Shown: one piece after another, positions 1 through 10,108 of the stretch
How the letters are laid out: each line of letters begins with the position of its first letter
Position numbering within the stretch: the stretch's first letter is position 1
Assembly (NCBI RefSeq): GCF_008831285.2
Contig: NC_045147.1
Location: 3,622,001-3,682,000, forward strand
Length of the DNA stretch: 60,000 nt
Source of the DNA: Nymphaea colorata
Taxonomy: Eukaryota; Streptophyta; Magnoliopsida; Nymphaeales; Nymphaeaceae
Direction of reading: 5' to 3'
Notes under the pieces: generated by a model
Told to the model about the DNA's origin: nothing
The model's database searches: none
The model's input: the letters and a program-made list of their open reading frames with translations, nothing else
Program-made: the position numbers and the translations under genes

Positions 1-99
1 CAAAAAATGAAATGTCAGCTCTAATCATGGGCACTCCTTTTACAGCACATAAGATGTCAGCTCTAATTATATATATATCATTAAAAATATTCTACATAA

Positions 100-430
100 G
101 CTAGTGTCATTGAATCTCATTTCATAGTTTTCAAAAGGCTGGACAAGTAGCCACGAGTGTTGATAGAATTTGCATCATTTGTAGCTGTCCTCATCAGACG
201 GTCGTGAATATTGTTTTTCTCCGTAAGTTCTGACCATATATTTTCCTAATAGGGGAACTTCAATACCGAGAAATAATGAAAATCTATGGGATCTTTTCGA
301 ATGATCTCCCAGCCAAAGTTTTCAACAAGGCTACGTACATGATCATCTACATAAAGCATGACCAAAAAAAAAATGATTGTCTATTTTGAGAGGATAAAAA
401 AGATTTGTCTGATAGAGCTTTAGAAAAGTT
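100..430 (-). mobile_element. Ty1/copia reverse transcriptase fragment, antisense
   Basis: Read on the minus strand, this stretch is a decayed copy of the same sequence as 4440-4960. It shares the FHYF start of the copia FHYFLG box, followed by stop codons and frameshifts. The reading is by eye and rests largely on similarity to the better preserved copy. A short direct repeat (aagatgtcagctctaat) lies just left of it, near positions 11-66. No LTR is visible on either side. Confidence 0.45.
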
Positions 431-978
431 ATGTGCCTCCAAGGAAATTGCTCAACCATGAACACAGGATTCTTTAAGTGCTTTCTTCATACCATACAGA
501 GGCTTTCAAAGTTAGCAAACATGATTTTTGAGGATCGGATTACTCAAAATCAGGTTGTTGTTTCATACAATAGTATCTTCAATTGTAATGTCAGTGAAAA
601 TATATTAGTGACACCACGTATGCCTGCTTCCTGAGGATGTATAAGTAATCCCTGTACTAACAGATTCTCTTTTTTAGCATCAGTGATTGCCGAATTTCTT
701 ATAGTGGCTTTACAATGCGTATTATTTTCCATGAGACGAAAAGCATATCAAGATTGATCACCATTATGTGAATGAGAAACTCCAAACTAATGAGGTAGAT
801 ACCGCATTTGCTAAAAGCAAAATATTGACTAAAAGCTTCCCAAGGTAGAAATTAGTAAACATCAATGGATGTATGGTTGTGATGGCATCACCACCTCACT
901 TGGTGAGCGTTGAAAGATATGATTCCTTTGAAGGTTGATGAAATCTATCATCCTTAATATGCAAGTGAAAATATAATA

Positions 979-1218
979 GTGGCAACATGTATGCCTTCGT
1001 CACGCTGCGTAGGTGATCCTTTTATTAACATTTTTTTTATCATCATTAGTTGCCCAACTTCTTGCATTGATTTTACAATAAATCTTGTTTTCCATGAGAG
1101 AGCAAAACTGATTAAGATTACTCACCGTTATGTGCATGAGAAACTTCAAACCAATAAGATAGAGACTGCATTTGCTAAAAGCAAAATATTGACTAAAAAC
1201 TTTCAAAGTAGAAATTAG
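979..1218 (+). pseudogene. copia RNase H C-terminal remnant, best preserved unit
   Basis: This 79-codon open stretch in the middle unit of the array encodes the end of a Ty1/copia RNase H. Residues about 37-75 read NLVFHERAKLIKITHRY, then VHEKLQTNKIETAFAKSKIL. This corresponds to the conserved copia C-terminal block that precedes the polypurine tract. The first 35 residues are hydrophobic and do not match the family. The catalytic part of RNase H is absent. It cannot be a functional gene. Confidence 0.6.
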
Positions 1219-1360
1219 TAAACATCAATTGAATGTATGGATGTAATGACATCTCCACCCTTTGGTGAGTGTTGAAAGACAGGATTCGTTGGAAGGATGA
1301 AATCTCTCGTCCTTACCTTTTAGGATACATTAGTGAAAATATAATAGTGGCACCATGAAT

Positions 1361-1790
1361 AGGGCCTGGGCATCGGGCCGGGCTGCCACCGGCCCGGCCC
1401 GGTCGGGCCCGGGTCTGGGCTGGGAAAAACCTGGCCCGGGCAGGCCCGATTCGGCATGTTTAGATTAAAAAAATATTTTTTTTTTATTTTTTGCAAACCC
1501 TCCTCCTCCTCTACCCATCTGTCCTCCTCCTCCGCCCGTCCCTCTCCTCCTCCGCCCGTCCCTCCTCCTTCTCCGCCCGTCCCCCTCCTCCTCTGCCTCT
1601 CCTTCTTCCCCCTTCCCCTCCGCCTCTCCTTCTTCCCCCTTCCCCCCCTCCCCTCCTCCCCCTCTCCTTCCCCCTTCCCCTCCTCCCTCTCTCCTTCCCC
1701 GCCTTCCCCCATCGGGCCCGGGTTTCTGGCCCGACGGGCAGACCCGGGCCGGGCCGCCCCGAGCCGGGCCTGCCGGATGCCCACCCTTGA
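1361..1790. mobile_element. Non-autonomous hAT-type element (430 bp) with 8-bp target duplication
   Basis: The element is flanked by a perfect 8-bp direct repeat ccatgaat (1353-1360 and 1791-1798). Its ends are imperfect inverted repeats: left AGGGCCTGGGCATCGGGCC, and the reverse complement of the right end reads TCAAGGGTGGGCATCCGG. An 8-bp duplication with a TAGGGnTGGGCA-like terminus is typical of hAT elements. The ends are rich in GGCCCG. The interior, about 1496-1705, is an almost pure C/T tract on the plus strand, and the long open frames across it are low-complexity artefacts. It sits inside the third unit of the copia array, so it inserted after that unit existed. Confidence 0.8.
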
Positions 1791-2164
1791 CCATGAATGT
1801 TGTTTGTGAGGATGCATAACTGATCCCTTTACTAATGTATTCTCTGGTTTTAATAAAAAAAAAAAACATCGGTTGCCCAATTTCTTGCAATGATTTTATA
1901 ATATTTCTTGTTTTCCATGAGAGTGCGAAGCATAACAAGATTGATTGTCATTATGCATGTGTGCGGGAAAATTCAAATCAGTGAGGTAGAGACTGCATTT
2001 GCTAAAAGAGAAAATAATCTTGCAAATGCATTGAGTAAAAGCTTCCAGAAGTAAAAATATCTATTGCATGGTTGTAATGACATCTACAATGCACTTGATG
2101 GTGAGTGTTGAAAGATACAATTACTTTGAAGACTGATGACATCTCTCATCCTTATCTTTTAGGA

Positions 2165-4439
2165 TTTCTAGATGTGGTTTTAGATATCGCTTAATCGTCA
2201 AAAACTATCAGTCATTGAATAGACTGGCATGAGGCTTCACGACATCGCGAGGATAATGTAGGTCAACATTAGATAGAACTATTTTAAAGTGAGTTAATTG
2301 TTTTTGTGATGCATGTAAATTAAGCCGTTGACCATGCTGTCTAATGTATCCACCCTGGATCTGCTGGAATCCTCCACTAAACACTGAGAAGCCAAGGAGA
2401 GCCTTCTAAGCAAAGTTAAAGTAAAACGAAGCACAACCTCCAATATGGCTGAAACAATCAGTCTGTTCTGTCTTTATAAATGTTCTAGTCATATTTTCAT
2501 ATGAAGATCTTCCCAAGCCCCATGCATTCATAGCAAACAGACTTGAAGTCATTCCTTCTTCCCAGCCTGCCATGCTAGCGCTCCCAAAAAATTGGGTCTT
2601 GGGTAAATTCTCAAAGGAACACTTACCTTCTTGTTGCCAAGTTCCTAATACTTATACGTTCTTTTTTGGTGATGGGATGAAGATCTTGATCTTTTAATTT
2701 GTGGTACCTTGTCAGAAGATATTTAGGGTTGAGACTGCAAAAAAATATCAACAAGTAGACAATAGTTGTTTTAAAAGAAATTAAGGTTCATGAAGCGGAC
2801 ACCTTGAAAATCTTGGATTGAGACATTTACTCAATTATCATTTCAATCACCAGTCATATATATTCTCCTTGAAAATCCAAAACAAATGTGGCCAAAAATA
2901 AGTGCTGGTATGAAATAAGATTTTTTTTTTTCAGAATGTAAATTAGTTTTAGAATTTCTTCTGGACATGCTTCGCCAGTATGTCTGAAGGCCAACTTATT
3001 AGTGTTGAAACAGAATTTCATGGCCTATAAAATTTTTATAGTTTTCCATTCTTGACTTACGCCATTCTTTTGTAATTTTTTCTTTTTTAAATTAAAGCCA
3101 CAAACAATTTTGTATACTATCAAATAAATGCTTGATGTGGTCTGCACTTCTATTAACCAAAACAAGAAAATACGTCAACTTATACATAAGATAACAATTA
3201 TGTAATCTAATACTAATAGACACGAATTGAAAAGATTGCAACTAAAGCTTCTTGTTTCTCAAGTTCACAAAATTTCATTGCGGACGTCAATGGTACTTCA
3301 TTCATGTTTAATGGAAAGTAAAACCTTTATGAGGAAAATCATAGGTTGTTTTGAAATGTTAAGGGAAGGCTAAGTCTGAATATTCAAAAAGAATAGTCGT
3401 ATTTGAGCTTCAGTTATTCATGTATGTCGTTGATTAAATGGTGCATATGAACCTTAACCTTATACATCCAAGATGCTTCCAGGGGTTAAAACCCACAGGC
3501 TAGCCATCATTGGCTATAATTTTCTATGTGATCAAGTTTGTAATTGTGTAGCTAGTTAATTTGCTAGTGGTTATATGATGTAAGCTGGAATGGCATTTGG
3601 TTTTTCATCTTTCCAATTTTTGCTTATAGTAGTTGTTTTGTAGTTTTATTAGATCTTATTAGTGGTGCTTATTGTAGAAAACTATAATTGTTTGTCAGAG
3701 TTGGACATAGTGCAGAAAATTGAGCTCCTTCTACATTCTCGAACTTTCATCTGAACAAAAAAATTGCCTACTTTGCACACTCCATGGAGAAAATTCTTAG
3801 ATTTTTGGCCAAAATTTGGTGTCATTTCCTTCCCTGACACATCTACTATATCGGGGAAACTTTCAGAATTTTGGACTTATTTTCATATGTGGTTTTCAAA
3901 AAATTTTCAAAAACTGGTTTCCATGGTTATCTATTTTCAGGTCTCTTTGAGAAAGTTCATGTCTTAGGATTTAGGGGAAATTTTGAGTTCCATGAAATGG
4001 CTATTCCTTCTCTAACAACTTAGCTTTCAGACAAGCCCTATTTTGGTGAATGTGGACATCATTTGCCCTTCTAAATTTTCTATTAGAGGCATTTCTATAC
4101 TATATATAATAGCGGCATTTTAGTAATTTGTTTAGTTTATTTCTTTATTTTCTTTCGTCAATTACACTGGTTCATTTTTTTTTGTCTCTTATTGTAATTT
4201 GTTTCCATTTTATATTTTGACTTATTTTTCCTTGTTTTAGGTGCCTATTTTGAGACTCCTCAAGGATTCATAACTACATATAATTGCAGATCTTGCTAGA
4301 GTCCTTGAGCAATTAGGAAAGATTTGTTTCTTGGACTGGATTGTTGTCTTTGTGTGACTGAAATATCTTTTGTTTGAGTAACAAAGAGTATTTTATTCAT
4401 TTTTTATTTGGATCTAATCAGGCACATGACTATCATGGA
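2165..4439. other. Noncoding AT-rich stretch
   Basis: No gene is recognised. A TATA-like ctttataaatg lies near 2474-2484, followed by a short ATG-started frame near 2571. Given the copia array to the left, this could be the promoter of a retroelement LTR rather than a gene promoter. The rest is AT-rich sequence with many stops in all frames. Confidence 0.5.
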
Positions 4440-4960
4440 GATCAAGAATTTTAAGTGCTATTTGATTTCCACTTGTACTTCATCAAAAACATCTTTTAAA
4501 AATACTTGACGGCAAATCTCACAGAAATTTGATCATCAAAAGTATCCTTGAGATAAGAAAGAGTTTTTTTAAGTAGTGTCCAACCACTGGGTCCTCTATG
4601 TATTGGCACACGCTATTTACAGCAACTGCGATGTCATGTCTAACGATAGTAGCATATTGTAAGGCTCCAATAAATCTTCTATATGATATGGAGTCATTTA
4701 AACCAGTCTAATGCTTTTTAAAGCTGGACATGTATCCATGAGATAGAGATCGCCATTACATCTTTTGGACCTGCCCTCATTAGACATTTGATAATGTATT
4801 TTTTCTGTTATGACCAAATATTTTTCTAATAAGACGACTTCAAAACCAAGAAAATAATGAAATTATGGTAGATCTTTGAGAGAAATCTCCATGCTGATTG
4901 AAGTTTTCAAATGGACAGTTGACAGAAAAACGGCGAAATGAAGGTGTGAACTAACAAGGC
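4440..4960 (-). pseudogene. Ty1/copia reverse transcriptase remnant
   Basis: Read on the minus strand, from high to low coordinates, this segment carries successive copia reverse transcriptase signatures in shifting frames. They are FHYFLGFEVVLLEKYLVI, corresponding to the YFLGIEV block, then FIGALQYATIVRHDIAVAVN, corresponding to the GALQYLTITRPDIAFAVN block, then VCQYIEDPVVGHY. The order and spacing fit the end of the reverse transcriptase and the link to RNase H. Frames are broken at several points. It is homologous to 100-430. Confidence 0.7.
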
Positions 4961-4969
4961 AACATACAT

Positions 4970-7469
4970 AATCCAAACTTGATTTGAGTTGATAGCACTA
5001 CCAATATGAGAGAAATGGTCCCAATTGTGGCCTATTGGGAAACAGATTGGGCCTTTTAAGTTCTTTGCTCCATCCTTAAACTATGTGCAACAAGTATTTC
5101 TGTATCCATTCTCAACTATATTCAAAAGATCTTGTGACAAAAAAAAAAATCATTTTATGCTTCCAGACTCATAATTATATCCATTAAAAATAGGCACCAA
5201 TGCTTGGAAAAGGTCAAAATTATCTCAGGAATTTGTCAAATGGTTTACGCATGCATAGATATGTTTAACTTGCACACTTAATTCTTCAGCCTTCACAAAC
5301 AATCACCACCTTACACAACAATGCTCAGGTTCAATCAAACCTAAGCTCTGAAACCACCATTAGCAACAGAAAACAAACAGCAGCCAACTTGCAAGTCTAA
5401 GATGAAGTTTCCTGCCATTCCTCTTTCTGGTTTAGGCAAATTACAAATAGAAGTGGAAAACATAATAGAAAAAACATGAAAGATACAAATGGGTAACACA
5501 AAGAATCAAATGGAGAATAGAGTTTACGGCACAAACACTTTCAATTCTGATATATTTTGGTAGAGTAGGAGTGCTTCAATATTCCACCGCTCAGCAAAAG
5601 ACCGACGTCCACCCTTCTCCCCCATCCCTCACAGTTTTAGCCCTACTTTTTAGTATCTGAGGTGCTGCCTTTGATATGCTTAACTTGCACATCAATGACC
5701 TTACACGGAGGTAGACCCTCTGTATATTCGAACTGGGGACTGAGTACGCATCTACTGCCCCTGACTCAAGCTATTGCATCAACCTCTTGGAGTTATGAGT
5801 GCTGGCCTCTAGTATTTTGCTTGCTGCTCAGGTGAGTTGATTAAAAGGTGATGAAGTGAGGTTAGGTAAGTCCATCATCAGGCAAGGCGTGGGCCTGACA
5901 GCATTGATTCATTGAAGAGTAAGTTTCACTGTTAAAATTGTCAAGTGTAAACTATTAATAAAAATAATGAAAATTTTGAAAAAAGACAATTAAATAATAA
6001 ATATATCAATAAAGAACAATCTTAAAAAGCACATTTAATTAGTGTAATCATCTTTGGCCAAGAAACTGAGCAGCAAGAACAGTATTATATTTTCATTCAA
6101 AATCTTGTCCAATTATAAGTTAGTTTGCTCGATTCTCGTGCGGTTCTAGAATAATTTAAAACTCTATTCTAAAATGATTAAAAGCACAGATCCCAACTAC
6201 ATAGAGCCCAGAAAACAAGCATTATGCATTGAAAAACAAGACTTGCTGCTGGAAAAGGGCAGAACACTGCCAGCTGGGATATCTGATTCAAACACGATCA
6301 AATGCATGTGGATCAGTTTGTATCCATTTTTTTTTATAGAAAATCAACATAAGCATGATGCTACGATGATTCGGCAGCCCTGCCCTGATTCTTTGAGTCT
6401 TATTAAAACTGACACTTACGACTGTCTATTTGGTTCTCTTGTGGTCTACATCTTTCTTACCATGGGCTGGCATAACAATACAAGCTGGAGGTTGGTAGGC
6501 AGTCAGTCTTAATTCTGAGTATCAGGGGCATCAGCTTCCTTTGCTAATACAAAAGGAGGTCACTAATACACAAACTGAAGTACAGTGGGAGCGGTGCCTC
6601 GAGGCCTCGCAAGTATGCCTTATACTTTAACAAACCATTTAACAATAATAACACATTGTTATTGTCTCGTTAATGTGTCTCAAAAAATAAGAAAAATTCA
6701 TTGAATATTGTAACAAGTGTTCGTTGAATCTGCTCTATTTTTGTGATACATATATAAGACAGTAACAATGTGTTACTGATCAGACAAAGGATTGGGTAAA
6801 ACCTAATTCGGCTCTTTGGGGCTGTTTGTTATTCTTTCATGAATCTTGATTCATGGAACACTAGAATAAGTCCTCCATGAATCTACCCTAATGTATAGGT
6901 AAAATTCATGCAAAACTTTGACAAGTCAATCTACCGTTATCTAAAGGCAAATTCATGGAATAGTAACAAATTGTTCTTATTATCAAACATTTTAATAACA
7001 TGGTTCCTGGCATCAAAGCGGAGGTCTAAAATGCGACTTGACTTGAATGGAGTGGAGGCCCTACCTTGAGCTCATTTTCCTGTCTTTAAAATTGTATAGG
7101 GCTGCACAGAGGATATATGCAGATTAGTTCGATACAAAGTGGAACCTTCAAAATGCTACTTGGCAACGAATCCTCCTCTTTATAGTGAGAGAGGCGTCAT
7201 ACTTGGGAACAAACACCACGTGGACAACATCTACTGGGAACGTATTTTCCATGCTGTGAAAATCTATGAAGCTTATAAAAGTCGGGGAAATTTCTGAAAC
7301 TAATAAAATTAATGAAACTTGTGAAATTCATGAAATTTGGGAAGTGTATAAATTTTGGAACATTGTTCACGACAACACCTTTGTCAATAACTTTCATTCA
7401 ATTTCTTCTTTCATTATGTCAACTAGAAACAAACACAAATTAAATATGTAAACACATAAAGATCTCATT
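4970..7469. repeat. Segmental duplication, left flank of CXE copy A
   Basis: This sequence is a diverged direct copy of about 13180-16190. Shared landmarks run in the same order: ccaatatgagaaa...tcccaat...ggcctattg (5000 and 13200), aaaagatcttgtgacaaaaaa (5127 and 13328), ccattaaaaatagg (5182 and 13388), gcctcacagcatt-type text (5890 and 14350), tagagccagaaaacaa-type text (6200 and 15014) and gtcaa...caaacacaaatta (7420 and 16140). No gene is recognised in it. The open frames here differ between the two copies and are not conserved, which argues against coding. Confidence 0.75.
6819..6996. mobile_element. Short AT-rich MITE-like repeat, copy 1
   Basis: One of about five short elements with gTTTGkyA-type ends in inverted orientation and internal tagattcatgga / ttcatgaatc motifs. 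Related copies are at 11868-12038, 12754-12908, 17885-17990 and 21212-21377. Here the ends are gctgtttgttattctttcatg and ttgttcttattatcaaacat. Target duplications are not clear. Confidence 0.4.
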
Positions 7470-7734
7470 ATAGTGACTAGGGCTGCACAACAAGTCGAGC
7501 CAACTCGGGCTCGACTCGAACTCGCTTTGAAAAACTCGACTCGAGCTCGACTCGTTTATAAACGAGTCGAGTTCGAGCTGAAAGTTAAACTCGAATCAAT
7601 AAACGAGTTGAGTTCAAGTTGTAAGAACTCGACTCGTTTATGCTCGGCTCGGCTCGATTGTTAAAAATCGTTTCGTTTAATTATATGAACCGGTTCACCG
7701 AGCCACCAATTCACCGATTTAGGTTAAACTTTTT

Positions 7735-8114
7735 TTGTTTATTACGTTTTCATCTTTAACACTTTCGTTTCGACTTCTCCCTGCCTCTCTCTCATTTTTA
7801 CTGCCCACAGCTGCAACGACTCACCACCGCCGCACACGCCATGACCACCACCACTCACCTGATGTGCAACGGTGCCAAAGCGGTGGAAGGGACATTGGGG
7901 CTAACGTTAGGGTTCCTCCGATTCTAATCACCTCTCCTCGCAACGGAAAGAGGCGATAAGGTTAAGGGTTCCGCCTTCGCATAGATATTTGGGCAACGAT
8001 GCGACCATCCAGCAAAGTCCAGCCACTATACTGGTTAGTCTCTCTTCTCACCTTTCCTTGAAACCCTAGCGTTCTTTTGAAGCTCCGCCATACATGTTTA
8101 GGCTTTTTTCACAG
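7735..8114 (+). other. Probable 5' UTR/first exon and first intron of the captured gene
   Basis: The pyrimidine-rich block at about 7770-8036 is followed by a gttagtctctc donor-like site at about 8034 and by the acceptor at 8114. This matches the layout expected upstream of the RPS15 exon (5' UTR exon, intron, exon 2). The 74-codon open frame at 7735-7959 is rich in H and R from CAC/CGC runs and is not recognised as a protein. The exact origin of this part is uncertain. Confidence 0.45.
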
Positions 8115-8417
8115 GTGGATGTCGAGACAGAGGTCGCTGCCAGACAGATAAAGAGGACAGATGAAGAGGAGGACGTTCAAGAAGTTCAGTTTTAGGGAGT
8201 TGATCTCGATGCCCTCCTTGACATGCCCACAAAGGAGCTCATCAAACTCTTCCATGTCCTGGCTCAAATAAGGTTTGTATCTCTCGCACTCTGTTTTTCA
8301 TCCTCCTCCCTCTCTCTTTCTCTTTTACATGGTTTTCCATCTTTTTGACGAATGTGTAGGTTCCAGAGAGGTTTGAAGAGGAAGCCGATGGCATTGATCA
8401 AGAAAATGCACAAAGCA
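8115..8417 (+). pseudogene. RPS15: Captured fragment of cytosolic ribosomal protein S15 (uS19) gene
   Basis: Exon-like text at 8115-8272 starts after an ag acceptor (ttttttcacag) and begins VDVETEVAA. It continues as KRRTFKKFSFR in one frame and then, after a one-base loss near 8195, as GVDLDALLDMPTKELIKLF in another. A GT-started intron (8273-8359, ending tgtgtag) separates it from 8360-8417, which reads FQRGLKRKPMALIKK. These are the N-terminal blocks of plant 40S ribosomal protein S15, which lies in the small-subunit head. Only about the first 65 of about 150 residues are present, and a further intron begins at 8418. Retained introns show that genomic DNA, not cDNA, was copied. The frameshift and the altered residues near 8260-8272 rule out function. 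Confidence 0.85.
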
Positions 8418-8992
8418 GTAATCAATCTCTTCCTTAAATTTCATTTTGTTTGAGAAACATCTTCCTGGTTGAGTTTGAATTGGGGCTTCAGCACATAGTT
8501 GTTTTTCATGGTGGATTTTGTCTGCCTACATTTTGCCTTTTTAGTTGTACCATAGAATTTGCTTTGGTGTCGTAAATGAATTAAACGAGTTGACATAAAC
8601 AAGTTTAAAAAAACAAGTCATAAACGAGTTAAGGGAGTCGAGTTCGAGCTCGACTCTGTATATTCGAGTCGAGCTCGAGCTTGTGTTAGGGAGCTCGACT
8701 CGAGTTCGAGTCGAGTTCGCGCTCGAGCTCTATGAGCCCAGTCGAGCTCAAGCTGGGCAAGCTCGAGCTCGACTCGGCTCATGTGCAGCCTTAATAGTGA
8801 CCGTGACACTTTGACCAATTTGTGGCAGCCGTGATCTCCAAAAAGATGTAAAGCAAAGAGGAAAAGAAAAATAGCTAGTAGTTTTTTTTTAAGAAATTTT
8901 GTCGGATTTCGTCCACATTACTGCCAAATGTTAGGTAGAAAGAGAAGCTTTTGGCTTTTGGCAACAAGAAAGAGCATCTGAAACTCGTCCTT

Positions 8993-9968
8993 CTACAACG
9001 GACGGCCAGGATGGTGTCACTCACTATTGATGAACGAAGCAAATCGCTTGAGCAGCAACTTCGCCTTCTCATCCTCTGGCCTGAACAGATGAAAAACGTG
9101 TTCCTCCCCTTCCACCTCCGCCTCCCCCTTCCAACCGCTAGCAGTCAAGGCTTCCTAGAACCACCGGCCATGGCCCCGCAGGAAGTCCTTTCCAGCAATG
9201 GCTACCAACACGCGCCTGCATCCCAGCCCAGAGAGGGACGGCGAGCCAACTGCTAGCGGATTCATAATGGGGTCGTCGACTCCAGGGCTGGCAGGGCACG
9301 CCAACTTCCATATCAACTCTACACGTGCTGCCAACACTGGCAACTCACCGTCGAGGAGAGTCGACGACCAGAAGTATGGATGGACCAGAAGGGTCCCCTA
9401 GATCTTCACCAGGTCTTCGACTAGCGGACCCAATCCATGAACTGCAGATGTGCCGCCTGCTCTTATGGCTACATGGTGGACGAGGTTGGCACCGGCGCTG
9501 TCGCCGGTGACCATGATGTGGCTGAGGTCGGCATGATTGGCGATCCACAGCTCAGTGCCTGGTCTAGTCTGGCGCGCCACCCACTGGAAGGCTGCCCAGC
9601 AGTCGTGGTGGCAAGTTGGGGCATGATGTTCTGGGGCAAGGCGGTACTCGACGGAGACGGCCCTCGACTCGGCGACGAGGGAGTTGAGGTAGTTGTGGTA
9701 GAGAGGGAAAAAGGCAGATCCGCTGAAGAAGCCACCACCATGGAAATAGAGGCAGCCGGTGATGGTTGCCGGAAAGTGGGGGGAGGTAGAGGCGGGCGGA
9801 GAGGGTAGTCTCAGGGTCGATGAGGACGTCCTTTAAGGATACACCGGTGGTATGATGGTCGGTGGAGGGAGGGACCCTCTCATTGCCCTTCAGCCTCTCT
9901 ACCTGGCTGTCCTTATGGAGCCGAATGAATCCAGGGACTTGGCCTATCAACTCTGCAGAGGAATCCAT
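8993..9968 (-). pseudogene. Carboxylesterase (CXE) pseudogene, copy A
   Basis: This is a full-length relative of the intact gene at 16406-17404. It starts with MDSSAELIGQVPGF at 9968, runs in frame for about 70 residues, then loses 8 bases near 9745-9760, which shifts the frame just before the oxyanion-hole HGGGF. In the new frame it reads through YHNYLNSLVAES and the nucleophile box GDSAGANL, then meets a premature TAG at 9398-9400. The frame continues as VELIWKLACPASPG and GKDFLRGHG to a second TAG at 9155-9157, after which GEEHVFHLF follows. There is also a 6-base in-frame loss near 9660 and a 9-base loss near 9105. The catalytic Ser, Asp and His codons survive but cannot be joined. A hAT-type element starts 140 bases upstream of its ATG, and another ends about 200 bases beyond its stop. 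Confidence 0.9.
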
Positions 9969-10108
9969 GCTTTAGAGAGAGAGAGAGAGTGTGTGCGCGC
10001 CTAGTGTGTAGCCTTTCTTCTTACCATAAATGGGTACTTTTTCAGTTTCCTATTTTCATTTTTTTTCTAGGTGTCCATGTTGGGATGCTTTTATTATTTA
10101 TTTGTAAT

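Larger units (their letters stand above)
590..2164 (+). repeat. Tandem array of three copia RNase H/3'-end units
   Basis: Three diverged head-to-tail units (about 590-961, 962-1320, 1321-2164) each carry the C-terminal end of a Ty1/copia RNase H domain. This is followed about 100 bases later by a gagtgttgaaagat-type sequence that resembles the start of a copia LTR. The copia signature is a tttccatgag block (VFHERAK) followed by a YVHEKLQ-like and an AFAKSKILTK-like segment, matching the usual HERTKHIE / REK / ADIxTK order. All units contain stops or frameshifts. The third unit is split by the hAT-type insertion at 1361-1790. Tandem copies of an internal retroelement end are not a normal integration product, so unequal exchange or slippage is likely. 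Confidence 0.65.
7478..8793 (+). mobile_element. Pack-type hAT element carrying an RPS15 gene fragment
   Basis: This 1316-bp element is bounded by a perfect 8-bp target duplication atagtgac (7470-7477 and 8794-8801). Its terminal inverted repeats are TAGGGCTGCACAA at the left and, as reverse complement, TAAGGCTGCACATGAG at the right. Both ends continue into subterminal arrays of ctcgactcg/gagctcgag words (7497-7660 and 8580-8780). An 8-bp duplication with such ends is hAT-like. No transposase is encoded, so the element is non-autonomous. Its centre contains exons and introns of the ribosomal protein gene RPS15. Copy B of the duplication lacks it: near 16175-16200 the text runs straight through an empty site. 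Confidence 0.85.

Noticed and set aside
1320-1938. Long open frames of up to 186 codons on both strands
   Set aside because: They run through the C/T tract of the hAT-type element and encode runs of P/S/L or E/G/R. They are low-complexity artefacts.
6174-6512. 112-codon plus-strand frame
   Set aside because: The homologous segment in copy B (14943-15197) is not open in the same frame, so there is no sign of coding constraint.
9155-9808. Plus-strand open frames over CXE copy A (and likewise 16424-17410 and 23165-23845)
   Set aside because: They are antisense shadows of the GC-rich esterase sequence with no motifs of their own.
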